NCBI RefSeq assembly: GCF_024181225.1
Contig: NZ_CP051198.1
Coordinates: 1,302,001 to 1,366,000, forward strand
DNA length: 64,000 nt
DNA from: Treponema sp. OMZ 787
GTDB taxonomy: Bacteria > Spirochaetota > Spirochaetia > Treponematales > Treponemataceae
Reading direction: 5' to 3'
Part shown: piece by piece, positions 24,562 to 33,438 of the stretch
How the letters are laid out: each line of letters starts with the position of its first letter
Position numbering within the stretch: the first letter of the stretch is position 1
Notes under the pieces: model-generated
Told to the model about the DNA's origin: nothing
Database searches by the model: none
Seen by the model: only the letters and a program-made list of their open reading frames with translations
Made by a program: the position numbers and the translations under genes

Positions 24562-25367
24562 TTTTTAGGTCTATCCTTTTGTTTGATGTCCTTTTCCATC
24601 TTATCTTTCCAGATTTCGATTTTACGTTTGACTTCTTCAACTTCCCTATGCTCGTTTAAGACCATGTGAACCCTTCTTAATCCTTCCAAAAAAAGAATTG
24701 CGGTTCGGAAGTCGCTCACATTGTTTGTAACGATTTCGTATTTTTCGCGGTATTTGTCGGCAGCCTTTGTAAAAAGTTTTTTTACAAGGCGGAGGTGATA
24801 GATAACTGTGTCATAATCTTCCGCATGAGGGTTTAAGCCTGTTTTGCTTATTTCTTTTAAGTCCATTATGTTTTTTGCGACTACTGCAAATCGGGCTTCT
24901 ATGTCGATAAAGGACCAACGCCATTTGGTGTTTTCTCCATAAGCATCGATTACCAAGTTGATTACTAGTCCTAGTTTTCGTATAAGATAGTATCTTTGCT
25001 TTTCGGTAATTTTTGAAATCTGGGCAACACCTTCTTCATATTCAGAAAAAGGGGCATCAATCATATCCGTTACAATTTCTTCAAGATAGATTATGGGCTT
25101 ATATAGGGTTTTGCGTGCTTCGTTGAGGATGTTTTCGTTTTTTCCTCCGAGGAGGGCGACTGATAGTCTGAATTTTGCTAGATAAAGGGTTGCCAAGTAA
25201 ATCATTTCGTCGGCAAGTACAAGCCTTTTATAAGCAGCACCGAAGGTGTCTTTTTTTATAAGCGAAAGAATATTTTGCTCATGTTTTAAAACTTGGTTTA
25301 TTACTTGATCATATTCGTGAACCCGTTTTGTGTAAAGTTCCTTGTTTCCGCCTTTTTCCCCTTCCAC
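24558..25367 (-). CDS. Conserved-looking helical protein, unknown
   Basis: The 269-residue product is charged and mostly alpha-helical by composition, without a signal peptide or membrane segment; its C terminus is very Lys-rich. No domain is recognised. It lies between recN and the HD-domain gene in a tightly packed operon (11-base gap to recN, 4-base overlap with the HD gene), so it is very probably a real gene. Confidence 0.75.
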   Translation of the reverse strand: MEGEKGGNKELYTKRVHEYDQVINQVLKHEQNILSLIKKDTFGAAYKRLVLADEMIYLATLYLAKFRLSVALLGGKNENILNEARKTLYKPIIYLEEIVTDMIDAPFSEYEEGVAQISKITEKQRYYLIRKLGLVINLVIDAYGENTKWRWSFIDIEARFAVVAKNIMDLKEISKTGLNPHAEDYDTVIYHLRLVKKLFTKAADKYREKYEIVTNNVSDFRTAILFLEGLRRVHMVLNEHREVEEVKRKIEIWKDKMEKDIKQKDRPKK

Positions 25368-25378
25368 AATAATCTCCT

Positions 25379-27064
25379 CTATCGGACATATTTTAATAGA
25401 AGCTCTTCAGCATGTCTGAGAGAAGCCTCGCTTAATTCGTCTCCCGCCAGCATTCTAGCTATTTCTTCAAGTCTGGCCTTGCCTGAAACAGCTGCCGCCG
25501 AGGTTTTGGTAGTTTGTCCTATCGTATTCTTTTCTATCTTTATGTGATTATCGGCATGAGAAGCTATTACCGCAAGATGCGTAATGCAAAGAATTTGCTT
25601 TTTTTTCGACAGCTTTTTCATGTGGGAAGCTACATTTACTGCAACTTCTCCGCCGATGCCGGTATCAATTTCGTCGAATATCAAGGTGTCCGCTTCGTCC
25701 CCTGCGGATAAAACGGTTTTTAAGGCCAGCATAACGCGGGAAAGCTCGCCGCCGGATGCAATTTTTGCAAGAGGTCTTAAAGGTTCCCCTGCGTTGGGGC
25801 TTATCATAAATTCTATATCGTCAAAGCCGTAAGGATTTGCCGAGAGTCTGTTCCCTTCAGGAATCCTAGTATCTACCCGCACCTGAAACTTTGTTTTAGG
25901 CATTCCCAAATATGAAAGGACATCTTCAACATCTTTTTGAAGTTTGGAAGAAGCTGCCTTGCGTTTTTCGGATAAGGCCCTTCCAAGTTTTAAGATTTTT
26001 GACTCCAAGATGCCTATGGCATTTTCAAGATCGGCCTTTCCTTCCTCCCGCTTGGTAAGCCCTTCAAGCTGCTCTTCTGCACTTTGGGCATAGTCTAAGA
26101 CATCCTTTATTGTTGCCCCGTATTTTTTTGTCAGCTTGTATATTAAAGAAAGCCTTTCTTGCACTTGCTCAATCCTTTCGGGATTAAATGTCAGCTTTGA
26201 AAGATAGGAATCTATTGAGGAGCTTATATCATCCAGTTCGTAATATCCTGTTTCAAGCCTTTTTGAAAGTTCTTCAAGGCCTTCATCACAATTTTTTGCA
26301 GTTTCAAGATGATGCATTGCCTTTTTTGTAAGGCTGATAATTCCTGCTTCATCGGAAAAAAGTTGGGATGCCGTATTTAGGGATTCAAAAAGTTTTTCAA
26401 ACTGGCTTAATTTTTTTTCCTCCGTTTCAAGTTCTTCTTTTTCATCTTCCTTTAGTTTTGCCTTGTTTATTTCATCGACGGCAAACTGTAAAAGTTCCTG
26501 CTTTTCGGCAAGTTCTTTTTCTGAAATATTTAAGCCCTCAAGTTCGGTTCTTTTTTCGGCAAGTTCTGCATAAAGAGAGGTGAACATTTTAACCTCATTG
26601 TTTATGCCTGCAAAGCTGTCCAAAAAACGGCGGTGTTCTGCAATTCTAAAAAGAGATTGATGGTCATGCTGACCGTGTATATCCACCAAAAGGGAGGTAA
26701 AGTCTTCAAGTTCGCTCCTTGTTACCGGTGTGCTTTGAATCCACGCATTGGATCGGCCGTTTTGCTTTAAATTTCTGCGGATAAGGATGCGGTTATCTTC
26801 AGGTTCGATTCCGTGCTCGCCGAGCCATTTTAAGGCCTCGCTGTGTTCATTTCCGATAAAAAAACTTCCCGATACTACGGCCTCATCTGTACCTGAGCGG
26901 ATAAGGTCGGTAGATGTTTTTCCGCCAAGTAAGAGGGTTAAGGAGCCGATCAATATCGACTTACCCGCACCCGTTTCACCGCTTAAAACGTTTAAGCCGT
27001 TTTCAAATTCTACAAAGAGGCTGTCTATTAAAGCTATGTTTTTTACCGATATATTTTCAAGCAT
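25379..27064 (-). CDS. recN: DNA repair protein RecN
   Basis: The 561-residue SMC-like ATPase has Walker A GETGAGKSILIGSL (near residues 30-43), a long coiled-coil middle (about 150-390), the signature IASGGELSRVMLALK and Walker B TLIFDEIDTGIGGEVA. The length is typical. RecN acts early in double-strand-break repair. An AAGGAAAG site precedes the ATG. It is the first gene of a five-gene operon that ends with the LysM protein. Confidence 0.95.
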   Translation of the reverse strand: MLENISVKNIALIDSLFVEFENGLNVLSGETGAGKSILIGSLTLLLGGKTSTDLIRSGTDEAVVSGSFFIGNEHSEALKWLGEHGIEPEDNRILIRRNLKQNGRSNAWIQSTPVTRSELEDFTSLLVDIHGQHDHQSLFRIAEHRRFLDSFAGINNEVKMFTSLYAELAEKRTELEGLNISEKELAEKQELLQFAVDEINKAKLKEDEKEELETEEKKLSQFEKLFESLNTASQLFSDEAGIISLTKKAMHHLETAKNCDEGLEELSKRLETGYYELDDISSSIDSYLSKLTFNPERIEQVQERLSLIYKLTKKYGATIKDVLDYAQSAEEQLEGLTKREEGKADLENAIGILESKILKLGRALSEKRKAASSKLQKDVEDVLSYLGMPKTKFQVRVDTRIPEGNRLSANPYGFDDIEFMISPNAGEPLRPLAKIASGGELSRVMLALKTVLSAGDEADTLIFDEIDTGIGGEVAVNVASHMKKLSKKKQILCITHLAVIASHADNHIKIEKNTIGQTTKTSAAAVSGKARLEEIARMLAGDELSEASLRHAEELLLKYVR

Positions 27065-27092
27065 TTACTTTCCTTAAATTACAACATTTTTA

Positions 27093-27121
27093 AGTATAGA
27101 CTAAAATGAAGCAAATTTCAA
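27093..27121 (-). promoter_or_regulatory. recN operon promoter
   Basis: TTGAAA (27116-27121), 17-base spacer, TATACT (27093-27098); the leader of about 20 bases includes the AAGGAAAG ribosome-binding site. Confidence 0.6.
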
Positions 27122-27125
27122 GTAA

Positions 27126-27557
27126 TTAAAATTGGGCTTCGGGGTGTTCTTTATGTATATATTCCGACCATTTATGATCGGTTACAGCTATGTGTTCAAC
27201 CAGCCACTTACCTAAAAAGTCATAGAATTGGCGGCCTGTTTCGATATTGCCCGAAGCCAGCGGAACAATAGCCTCCTGTATTTTTTTTATAAAAGAATTA
27301 TGGATAGAGGCGTGTTCTTTTAAATCGGGATATCCGTATTCCTGCATAATTTTTTCTTCTTCGGTAAAATGGTAAGCCGTATAATCGGATAGACTCTTTA
27401 TTATCTTCCCTATTTTAAGTTTATATTCTTCATGGGAAAGCTCAAATAAGGATTTAAACTGTCCCATTATCAATAAAAGTTTTTTATGATGCAAATCTAT
27501 TGTATTATAACCTACGCTTAATGAGTCTTCCCACTCAAAACCTATAATCTCACTCAT
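27126..27557 (-). CDS. Bacteriohemerythrin
   Basis: The 143-residue protein has the di-iron ligand pattern of hemerythrins: His in IDLHHKKL, HFTEEEKIM, His in EHASIHNSFI, and HIAVTDHKW near the C terminus, within a four-helix layout, plus the N-terminal FEWEDSLSVG. Such proteins carry or sense O2; in an anaerobe they probably detoxify or report oxygen. Its promoter places the start one base before the ATG, with no ribosome-binding site, so the transcript is leaderless. Confidence 0.92.
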   Translation of the reverse strand: MSEIIGFEWEDSLSVGYNTIDLHHKKLLLIMGQFKSLFELSHEEYKLKIGKIIKSLSDYTAYHFTEEEKIMQEYGYPDLKEHASIHNSFIKKIQEAIVPLASGNIETGRQFYDFLGKWLVEHIAVTDHKWSEYIHKEHPEAQF

Positions 27558-27564
27558 AGTGATT

Positions 27565-27592
27565 ATTGTAATGTATTATTAAAAAATGTCAA
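27565..27592 (-). promoter_or_regulatory. Bacteriohemerythrin promoter, leaderless
   Basis: TTGACA (27587-27592), 16-base spacer, TACAAT (27565-27570); +1 is expected at 27558, next to the ATG. Confidence 0.6.
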
Positions 27593-27609
27593 GGGAGAAT
27601 AGATATTAT

Positions 27610-27639
27610 AAAAAAGCTGCCCTATAGGACAGCTTTTTT
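27610..27639 (-). terminator. Bidirectional rho-independent terminator
   Basis: AAAAAAGCTG (27610-27619) and CAGCTTTTTT (27630-27639) form a 10-bp stem with a 10-base loop. On the minus strand it ends the barrel/lipoprotein operon. Confidence 0.85.
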
Positions 27640-27655
27640 ATGGATTATCTAATTT

Positions 27656-28963
27656 TTAGTATCCGAATACAAGGCCTAAGCCTACTTCAAGTCCTGAGCC
27701 TGTAAAACTTCCTACAAAGGAGGGTGAAGCAGAGCTGATTGAGGTTTCAAGCCTAAATAATCTTAAATCGATAAAGGCTCCGCCCCTGTTTTTCCAAACG
27801 CGGTCTTCTAATGCAAGAGAATAGTATACACCAAAAACCTTTAAAAAGTTGGTTTCAATTTTTACGCCTGCGTCTACATAAAAGGGCTTCATCATATGAA
27901 ATCCGATATTAGGCGAAATGATTAGATATCTGTTTGAAAAAGGAAAAATATCTGAACTTATATTAAGTTTTAAGGGTCTAAAAATTTTTCTTTCTTTCAG
28001 TAGTTTGCCTTCAGTATCAAAGACAAAGGGGTTCGGCTTTTGCTCTATCTCAGGGGCAGGTTTTCCTTCTATGATGGAGTTGAGATACGAAAATAGGGAT
28101 TCTATTTTATAACCTGCATCAAGCTTAACTGTTACACCCTTATCCATTACGGCAGGTAAAATGGGAATGTTTGTTAAAGAAAAATTTAAATCAGCCAATG
28201 GTTTAAAACTGTATGAACCTGATAAGCTTAGATCTGCACCGCCTTTTTTAAATATTGAAGCAATATCGAAATTGCCGGTGCCTCCGAACATGAAAAAAAA
28301 CGGTGTATATACGCTTAAAGTTCCTGATGCAGCTACATTTATTTTCCCGTCAGCACCATTAATCATTGTATATGTAAGCTCGTCATAAGGTATATAAAAT
28401 GCAGGAATAAAATAAGCGGCACTCAATCTAAATTTAAAATCTTTGATTTTCATTCCGTAAAATAAACCTGTACCTGCAAATGCCGAGCCTGTTGCCGTAA
28501 GTTTCCCGGAAAGCACCTTATCGTCGGTATTACCTTTTGCAAGCAAGTTTATAATGCTTTTAGGCATATTTCCGAAAGCATAAGCATCAGCCGTTGTAAA
28601 AAAGCCGAATTCGGCCTTTGATTTGATATAAATATCAAAATATATTTTAAAATTCGCAAGGGAAGATAAGGCAAATCCTGAACTGGGAAGCCTCTTTGAC
28701 ATTTTATCAAAATCGGCATCTACAGTGCCTTTCGGGTTAAATAAAAAGTCCTTTATAGTAAAATATGAGTTTGAAGCAGACGCACCAATATTGATGCCGA
28801 AAGCAAAGGCTGTTCTTCCCCTGTCAAAAAAGCCGTTTTTTTTCTCTTTGGGTTCATATTGAGCCGGCAGTTCGGGAATAACTTCCGGAGAAATATCTTG
28901 TGAATAAGAAGTCATTAAAACCAAATTTATAAAAATAAAAAATAAAAATATGCTTTTTTTCAT
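27656..28963 (-). CDS. Predicted outer-membrane beta-barrel protein, treponemal type
   Basis: The 435-residue product has a cleavable signal peptide (cleavage near SYSQ-D, about residue 22). The mature chain alternates polar and hydrophobic residues in many short strands with Gly and aromatic girdles and ends with the sequence GLVFGY, a terminal aromatic as in outer-membrane barrels. The family is not recognised. It lies 15 bases after the large lipoprotein gene, and the two are probably expressed and exported together. Confidence 0.72.
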   Translation of the reverse strand: MKKSIFLFFIFINLVLMTSYSQDISPEVIPELPAQYEPKEKKNGFFDRGRTAFAFGINIGASASNSYFTIKDFLFNPKGTVDADFDKMSKRLPSSGFALSSLANFKIYFDIYIKSKAEFGFFTTADAYAFGNMPKSIINLLAKGNTDDKVLSGKLTATGSAFAGTGLFYGMKIKDFKFRLSAAYFIPAFYIPYDELTYTMINGADGKINVAASGTLSVYTPFFFMFGGTGNFDIASIFKKGGADLSLSGSYSFKPLADLNFSLTNIPILPAVMDKGVTVKLDAGYKIESLFSYLNSIIEGKPAPEIEQKPNPFVFDTEGKLLKERKIFRPLKLNISSDIFPFSNRYLIISPNIGFHMMKPFYVDAGVKIETNFLKVFGVYYSLALEDRVWKNRGGAFIDLRLFRLETSISSASPSFVGSFTGSGLEVGLGLVFGY

Positions 28964-28978
28964 TGAGTGCTCCTAATG

Positions 28979-31546
28979 CTAAAAAATTTTAAATTCTTTG
29001 TTAATATCCAATTTTGAAGAAATATGGGCTTTTAGTTTTAAGGATGAACCGTTTGTTAAGGTATAATCCCCTTTCGGAAGCATAATCTTAAATTCTGTCA
29101 ACAAGTTTTCTTGTTTTTTTAGCTTTTCCGCTTCTTCAGCATTTATTTCAAGCGTTAAGTTATTATTTCCGTTTAGCATTTTTAATTCTTTTTCAAGAAT
29201 ATTTGTGCCGCCCTTGTTTTTAAAAATTACCTTTGCAGCAAGCTGAAGCCCTGTTCTGTTTTCATATTCTATATGCATCTTTATGTTTCTGACTGCATTC
29301 ATCACTTCATTGACAGGATCACCTTGTGCCTGCGATATAGAGCTCAAGCTGTCATTGTCGGTAATTGTTAAAATATCTGTATCCTTATCAAAATTAATCT
29401 TGAGAGGAATCTCTAATAGCAGATCCAGATTCATTTTTTGGTTAGATGTATTTGTTAAGTCATTAGGTTTTATTGTAATTTCTTCAAGCTTTATTTCATA
29501 CTTAATTTTTAAATCATTGGGTGCAGCATTTAAAATTTCGGATATATCTTGTGTTATCGATGCTGTCGGCAGTTCACCTGTATACGGTTTTGTTTTATCT
29601 CTATTATAAAAGCTGTCTGGTAGTTGTTCTTTAAATTGAATATCCGATAAACCTGTATCGTCTGAAGCATCTGATCCTAAAATGTATTTAGAATGACTCG
29701 CACCTTCTTCTGTATATTCGGCATAAATTTTCCCCTTAATTTTGTTGGTCTTTCCTTTTAAAATTTCTGAGTTTGCATAAATGTAAAGATTAACATCTTT
29801 AAATTTCATGTTTCCCTTTGTAAATTCCTTTATTTTTGATAGATCTGTTGCTCCTTCTTTGGGGAATGTTCCTTTAAGCGTATTACTTGTTTTTGGTGTT
29901 ATTTTAGCACTGTTCCAATCAATGGTAAGCTTTAATTCCCCTCCCATAGAAATTTTTTGGCCGGGAGCAACATTTTTGATTGTAAGAATCTTATTAGCTT
30001 GATCATAACCGCCGGGGAAGGTAATCTTGGTTTTCATGTCGATTTTTCCGCTTGTAACAGCTGCCGGTTCAAATGTAAAACCGTTTTTTTGTATGGTTTC
30101 AGTATTTTTACCTACGGCCGGAAATGTAACCGTCGACTCCGAAAGCCCGAAGGCTGTAGAACTTATTGTTACGCCAATATTATTATCCGGAGGCAGCTGA
30201 TTATCCATTGTAAGATCAATCTTTAAAGCCGAAATATCAATTTCTCTTACCCATTCTTTTAATGTCTCAGGAATCGGCTGTTCATAAGTATAGGACGGAT
30301 TAAAACTATCCGGCATTTTAACCTTTATGTAATTGAATTTCGCTATGTTAAAAGCAAATTCCAGATTTAATTTAGGTTGTTCTACATCCTTATATGTTGC
30401 GTTATTTATTGTAAATTTTACTTTTCCTTTAATTTTTATCGGATTATTGTTGATTCTTGTACCATTTAAATTATTATCGCCTACAGTAAGAGCTTTATTT
30501 ATTCCTCCGTCTTGTTCTGCTAGTCCTCCGTCTTGTTTTGCATTTATATTAAAGTTTAATCCGATATTTTCCCATCCATATTTCGAAAAGTCGGGGCTTT
30601 TTGTTATGTTTATACTTCCGGTTTCTATCTCGGCCTCTTGAAAATCGCCTCCTACAGGAAGAGTTTGCTCCGGTATATCCCTTGTTATTTCTCCAAGCTT
30701 AAGTCCTGTAGCTTCTTTGATTTCTCCGGTTATTTTTGTGGTTACTTTTAGTTTTGTACCGCTGTGCGCCGGATCCCCGCCTGAGGTTTGTATAGTCAGC
30801 TTCAGTTTCATGTTATTATAAAGGGTTTTATCTCCTCCAATATCAAGATCGGCAGCGGTAGATGTCCCGGTCCAGGAGCTTATGGTCGTGCTTTCTTCTT
30901 GGGTTAAAAGATTAATATTGGTAATATTTACTTTAAAATCTGGAGAAGCATCAGTGGTGGTTATTGCTATATTAAATTTTGCTCCTTCTTTGAATTTTAG
31001 AGTTGTAAACTTATCTCCTAACGGTAAGTCAAAAGAAATCTCCGTTGATGGAACATCTCCCTCCGGTATTGACTTTTCAAAGCTGGGAAATGTCACAAAT
31101 TCACTTATCTTATTTAGTTTTTCCTTTATAGGCGATAAATCTACCTCATAGGATTGAGTTTTATTAATTTCCGGTATAGTAAATTCCTTGTTTTCTAAGG
31201 TTTTACTCAAGCCTTCCTTAAATTGTTTAAGGTTGTCTTCAAGATTTGTCTTCATATTAAAATTAAGATCTGTTACCGGATAGTGGAACATAAATTTAAG
31301 TTCATTGTCATTTGCATCTTTTTTGTACCTAAAAAGATTTTTTAAAAGAGGATCGTTACCTGCCATTTCGGATATTTTTTTTTCGGATATAAATTCTTCA
31401 AAACTAAAATCCTTAGAACCTAAATTTAACCTTAGCTCAGGCTTTGCTTTTATCGTAATACCTTTAAAGATTGCAGGTTTGCAGGATAAAATTGCCGCTG
31501 CCAAAATAATCAGGGCTGCTAAAACATACTTATTAAACCTTTTCAT
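28979..31546 (-). CDS. Large lipoprotein of unknown function
   Basis: The 855-residue product starts with a lipoprotein signal peptide whose lipobox is AILSC (Cys near residue 22). The rest is beta-rich with repeated Asn/Thr/Lys-rich segments and patches such as EITIKPNDL and PITIKIKGK-like strands that suggest repeated beta-sandwich modules. The start at 31546 is chosen for the AAAGGAG site just before it rather than an ATG five codons upstream. It precedes the beta-barrel gene, so both probably belong to one outer-membrane unit. The function cannot be read from sequence. Confidence 0.78.
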   Translation of the reverse strand: MKRFNKYVLAALIILAAAILSCKPAIFKGITIKAKPELRLNLGSKDFSFEEFISEKKISEMAGNDPLLKNLFRYKKDANDNELKFMFHYPVTDLNFNMKTNLEDNLKQFKEGLSKTLENKEFTIPEINKTQSYEVDLSPIKEKLNKISEFVTFPSFEKSIPEGDVPSTEISFDLPLGDKFTTLKFKEGAKFNIAITTTDASPDFKVNITNINLLTQEESTTISSWTGTSTAADLDIGGDKTLYNNMKLKLTIQTSGGDPAHSGTKLKVTTKITGEIKEATGLKLGEITRDIPEQTLPVGGDFQEAEIETGSINITKSPDFSKYGWENIGLNFNINAKQDGGLAEQDGGINKALTVGDNNLNGTRINNNPIKIKGKVKFTINNATYKDVEQPKLNLEFAFNIAKFNYIKVKMPDSFNPSYTYEQPIPETLKEWVREIDISALKIDLTMDNQLPPDNNIGVTISSTAFGLSESTVTFPAVGKNTETIQKNGFTFEPAAVTSGKIDMKTKITFPGGYDQANKILTIKNVAPGQKISMGGELKLTIDWNSAKITPKTSNTLKGTFPKEGATDLSKIKEFTKGNMKFKDVNLYIYANSEILKGKTNKIKGKIYAEYTEEGASHSKYILGSDASDDTGLSDIQFKEQLPDSFYNRDKTKPYTGELPTASITQDISEILNAAPNDLKIKYEIKLEEITIKPNDLTNTSNQKMNLDLLLEIPLKINFDKDTDILTITDNDSLSSISQAQGDPVNEVMNAVRNIKMHIEYENRTGLQLAAKVIFKNKGGTNILEKELKMLNGNNNLTLEINAEEAEKLKKQENLLTEFKIMLPKGDYTLTNGSSLKLKAHISSKLDINKEFKIF

Positions 31547-31635
31547 AAAAACTCCTTTCAAATACTAAAAACGCTGCTGACTTTTTTGATTACGGACATA
31601 TTAGCATATTTTTACAAAAAAAACAAGATTGTAAC

Positions 31636-31645
31636 TTTTTATGCT
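31636..31645. repeat. Left target-site duplication of the MITE-like element
   Basis: TTTTTATGCT directly abuts the left inverted repeat; the identical 10 bases follow the right one at 31872-31881. Confidence 0.65.
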
Positions 31646-31871
31646 CAGGGTAACCGCACCAGAGTTTCATCTTCGCAAAAAACATAGGCTGTTCAACCCG
31701 CCTTTCGCCGCTATGCGGCTGCAAGAGGGGTATTCACAGCCTATTTTTTTGCTATTTTGTTCCCCCTATGATGCGGTTCCCCTGTTTTTTTGAACAAAAG
31801 AGCGAAATTTTGTTTAAAATTTCGCTCAATAAGGAAGCCAACCGCTTCAGCAATCTGGTGCGGTTGCCCTG
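31646..31871. mobile_element. MITE-like element, 226 bp, with 18-bp terminal inverted repeats
   Basis: CAGGGTAACCGCACCAGA at 31646-31663 is repeated inverted at 31854-31871 with one mismatch, which would be a G-U pair in RNA. The element is flanked on both sides by TTTTTATGCT (31636-31645, 31872-31881), a 10-base target duplication. It carries no ORF. Inside are a third end-like copy (31767-31784, 15 of 18 identical to the right end), an inverted half copy (31837-31850), a perfect 12-bp hairpin (31800-31827), a 9-bp stem with A/T extension (31677-31692 with 31736-31750), and a GCCGC/GCGGC hairpin (31707-31719). Non-autonomous transposition by an unknown transposase is inferred. Confidence 0.7.
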
Positions 31872-31881
31872 TTTTTATGCT
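31872..31881. repeat. Right target-site duplication of the MITE-like element
   Basis: TTTTTATGCT directly follows the right inverted repeat and is identical to 31636-31645. Confidence 0.65.
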
Positions 31882-31907
31882 GTAAATTTTAGTTTATTTT
31901 CCCGATC

Positions 31908-31936
31908 TTGAAAAAAAAATATTAATATGCTAGAAT
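31908..31936 (+). promoter_or_regulatory. Promoter of the 31945 gene, leaderless
   Basis: TTGAAA (31908-31913), 17-base spacer ending in TGC, TAGAAT (31931-31936); +1 is expected at 31943, two bases before the ATG. It lies 36 bases beyond the MITE-like element, so the insertion did not destroy the core promoter. Confidence 0.6.
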
Positions 31937-31944
31937 GCATAACC

Positions 31945-33420
31945 ATGTTTGACCAATTGGAACCCTTATTACCCGAAATTAACGTATTCTTGCAAAATGT
32001 TGGAGAAGTTTTTACTCTTGAAGAACTTAAAAATTTTATCGATCTTAAAGATATTGATGACTCTGTTTTGAGTGTCTTTTTAGTTGCTTCGGGGCTTGCG
32101 TATTTTCTTCCCGACCCCGATGAAGAAAACGGTGCATGGATTAGCAGGCACGGCTTTTTTACCGGTAAGGAATTTTCCGTTCAAATTTCCGATACCGAAG
32201 ATGAAATGCGAATTTTTATACCCGGCTCAAGATTTTTACCCTTTTTGCCGGCAAATCAACAGGTTCATGAGGCAAAAATATTCTATAAAGGAAAAGAAAT
32301 TCCCAAAAAAAAGGTTTATTTGAGCTTTAATAGAATTTTTTCATTTTATTTTTTGTATAGCGAAAGCGATCTTTCAAATGCTTTATGTGAAGATCATGCA
32401 GAAAATGTAGACACATTATCACGAATTAATGATAGCTTTAATCCTGAAGCCCGTTTTGCCGTAAGTGCTTGGGATTTTTCGGCCGTTTTTGATAAATGCA
32501 GTTTTAACCATCCAAGGCGTTTTTTGGTGCGTATAAAAGATTGGTCCAATGCAGAGTTTGAAATTTTAAAAGAAGGCAGTGAACTTTTAGAAGAAGATAT
32601 TGAAAGCTGGTTCAGTGCTTTTGAAGCTTCTGTTCATTCTTCTTTAAAAATATTGCCTATGGAGGCTGCAACTCAAGAAGTGATGTCCTTTGCTTTCTTT
32701 TTGGGAGATGATTCTCTTTTTTATGAAAACGCAACTCCCATGGAGATGTATTTTGAACAAAAGGCTGTTTTCGGTGTCATTCCCTATGGTATCGACGAAA
32801 AATTTTGGATCTTAGATGAGCCTTTCACAAATCCCGAAGTCTGGTTTGATTATCCTTATGTCAAAAATGAAGAGGAAAGTTTTTTTAATTATATCGGAAG
32901 GCCTGTTACCGAGGATATTATAGACTGCTTTGTTTTGGATTTTTTATCCGAAAACTATATAACCCGTTTTAATGATGATGTAAAGAAGCGTTTTATAAAG
33001 AAAACTGCGGATCTGTTTGTTCCAAAGTTTATGAATGACCATAAAAATATGTATTCAAAGTGTAAAATTTATTTGGAGGATCATTACGATTACTGGGTTA
33101 ATTTATACAATCCTTTTCAAGATGATATTTCAAAAGAGCTGCGTTACGGTCTGGTTGACTTGTATATGGACCTTGTAATTCTTTTTAATAATATTGACGA
33201 GAAAAAACTAAAACCGTCAGACTTTGATGGGCAATCGTCCTTAATTATATACCAGATTTTTGAAAAGCTTTTTCAATTATGCGGCTTTATTTCTTACATA
33301 GAAGAGGAAAATGATTCTTTTTTTGAGTTAGTATCTATGTCTCTTGAAAATTTATCTTATATATATGCTGATGTGAAGGTCGAAATCAGAAATCAAATAT
33401 CGTCCCTCACAAAAAAATAA
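31945..33420 (+). CDS. Acidic cytoplasmic protein, unknown
   Basis: The 491-residue product is acidic and rich in Phe, Asp and Glu, with no signal peptide or membrane segment. No motif or family is recognised. The start at 31945 is chosen because the promoter places transcription two bases before it; an in-frame ATG six codons upstream overlaps the region just before the -10. An 18-base gap separates it from the transketolase gene, so it may be cotranscribed with it. Confidence 0.72.
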   Translation: MFDQLEPLLPEINVFLQNVGEVFTLEELKNFIDLKDIDDSVLSVFLVASGLAYFLPDPDEENGAWISRHGFFTGKEFSVQISDTEDEMRIFIPGSRFLPFLPANQQVHEAKIFYKGKEIPKKKVYLSFNRIFSFYFLYSESDLSNALCEDHAENVDTLSRINDSFNPEARFAVSAWDFSAVFDKCSFNHPRRFLVRIKDWSNAEFEILKEGSELLEEDIESWFSAFEASVHSSLKILPMEAATQEVMSFAFFLGDDSLFYENATPMEMYFEQKAVFGVIPYGIDEKFWILDEPFTNPEVWFDYPYVKNEEESFFNYIGRPVTEDIIDCFVLDFLSENYITRFNDDVKKRFIKKTADLFVPKFMNDHKNMYSKCKIYLEDHYDYWVNLYNPFQDDISKELRYGLVDLYMDLVILFNNIDEKKLKPSDFDGQSSLIIYQIFEKLFQLCGFISYIEEENDSFFELVSMSLENLSYIYADVKVEIRNQISSLTKK

Positions 33421-33438
33421 CAACCTTGGAGGTTTTTT

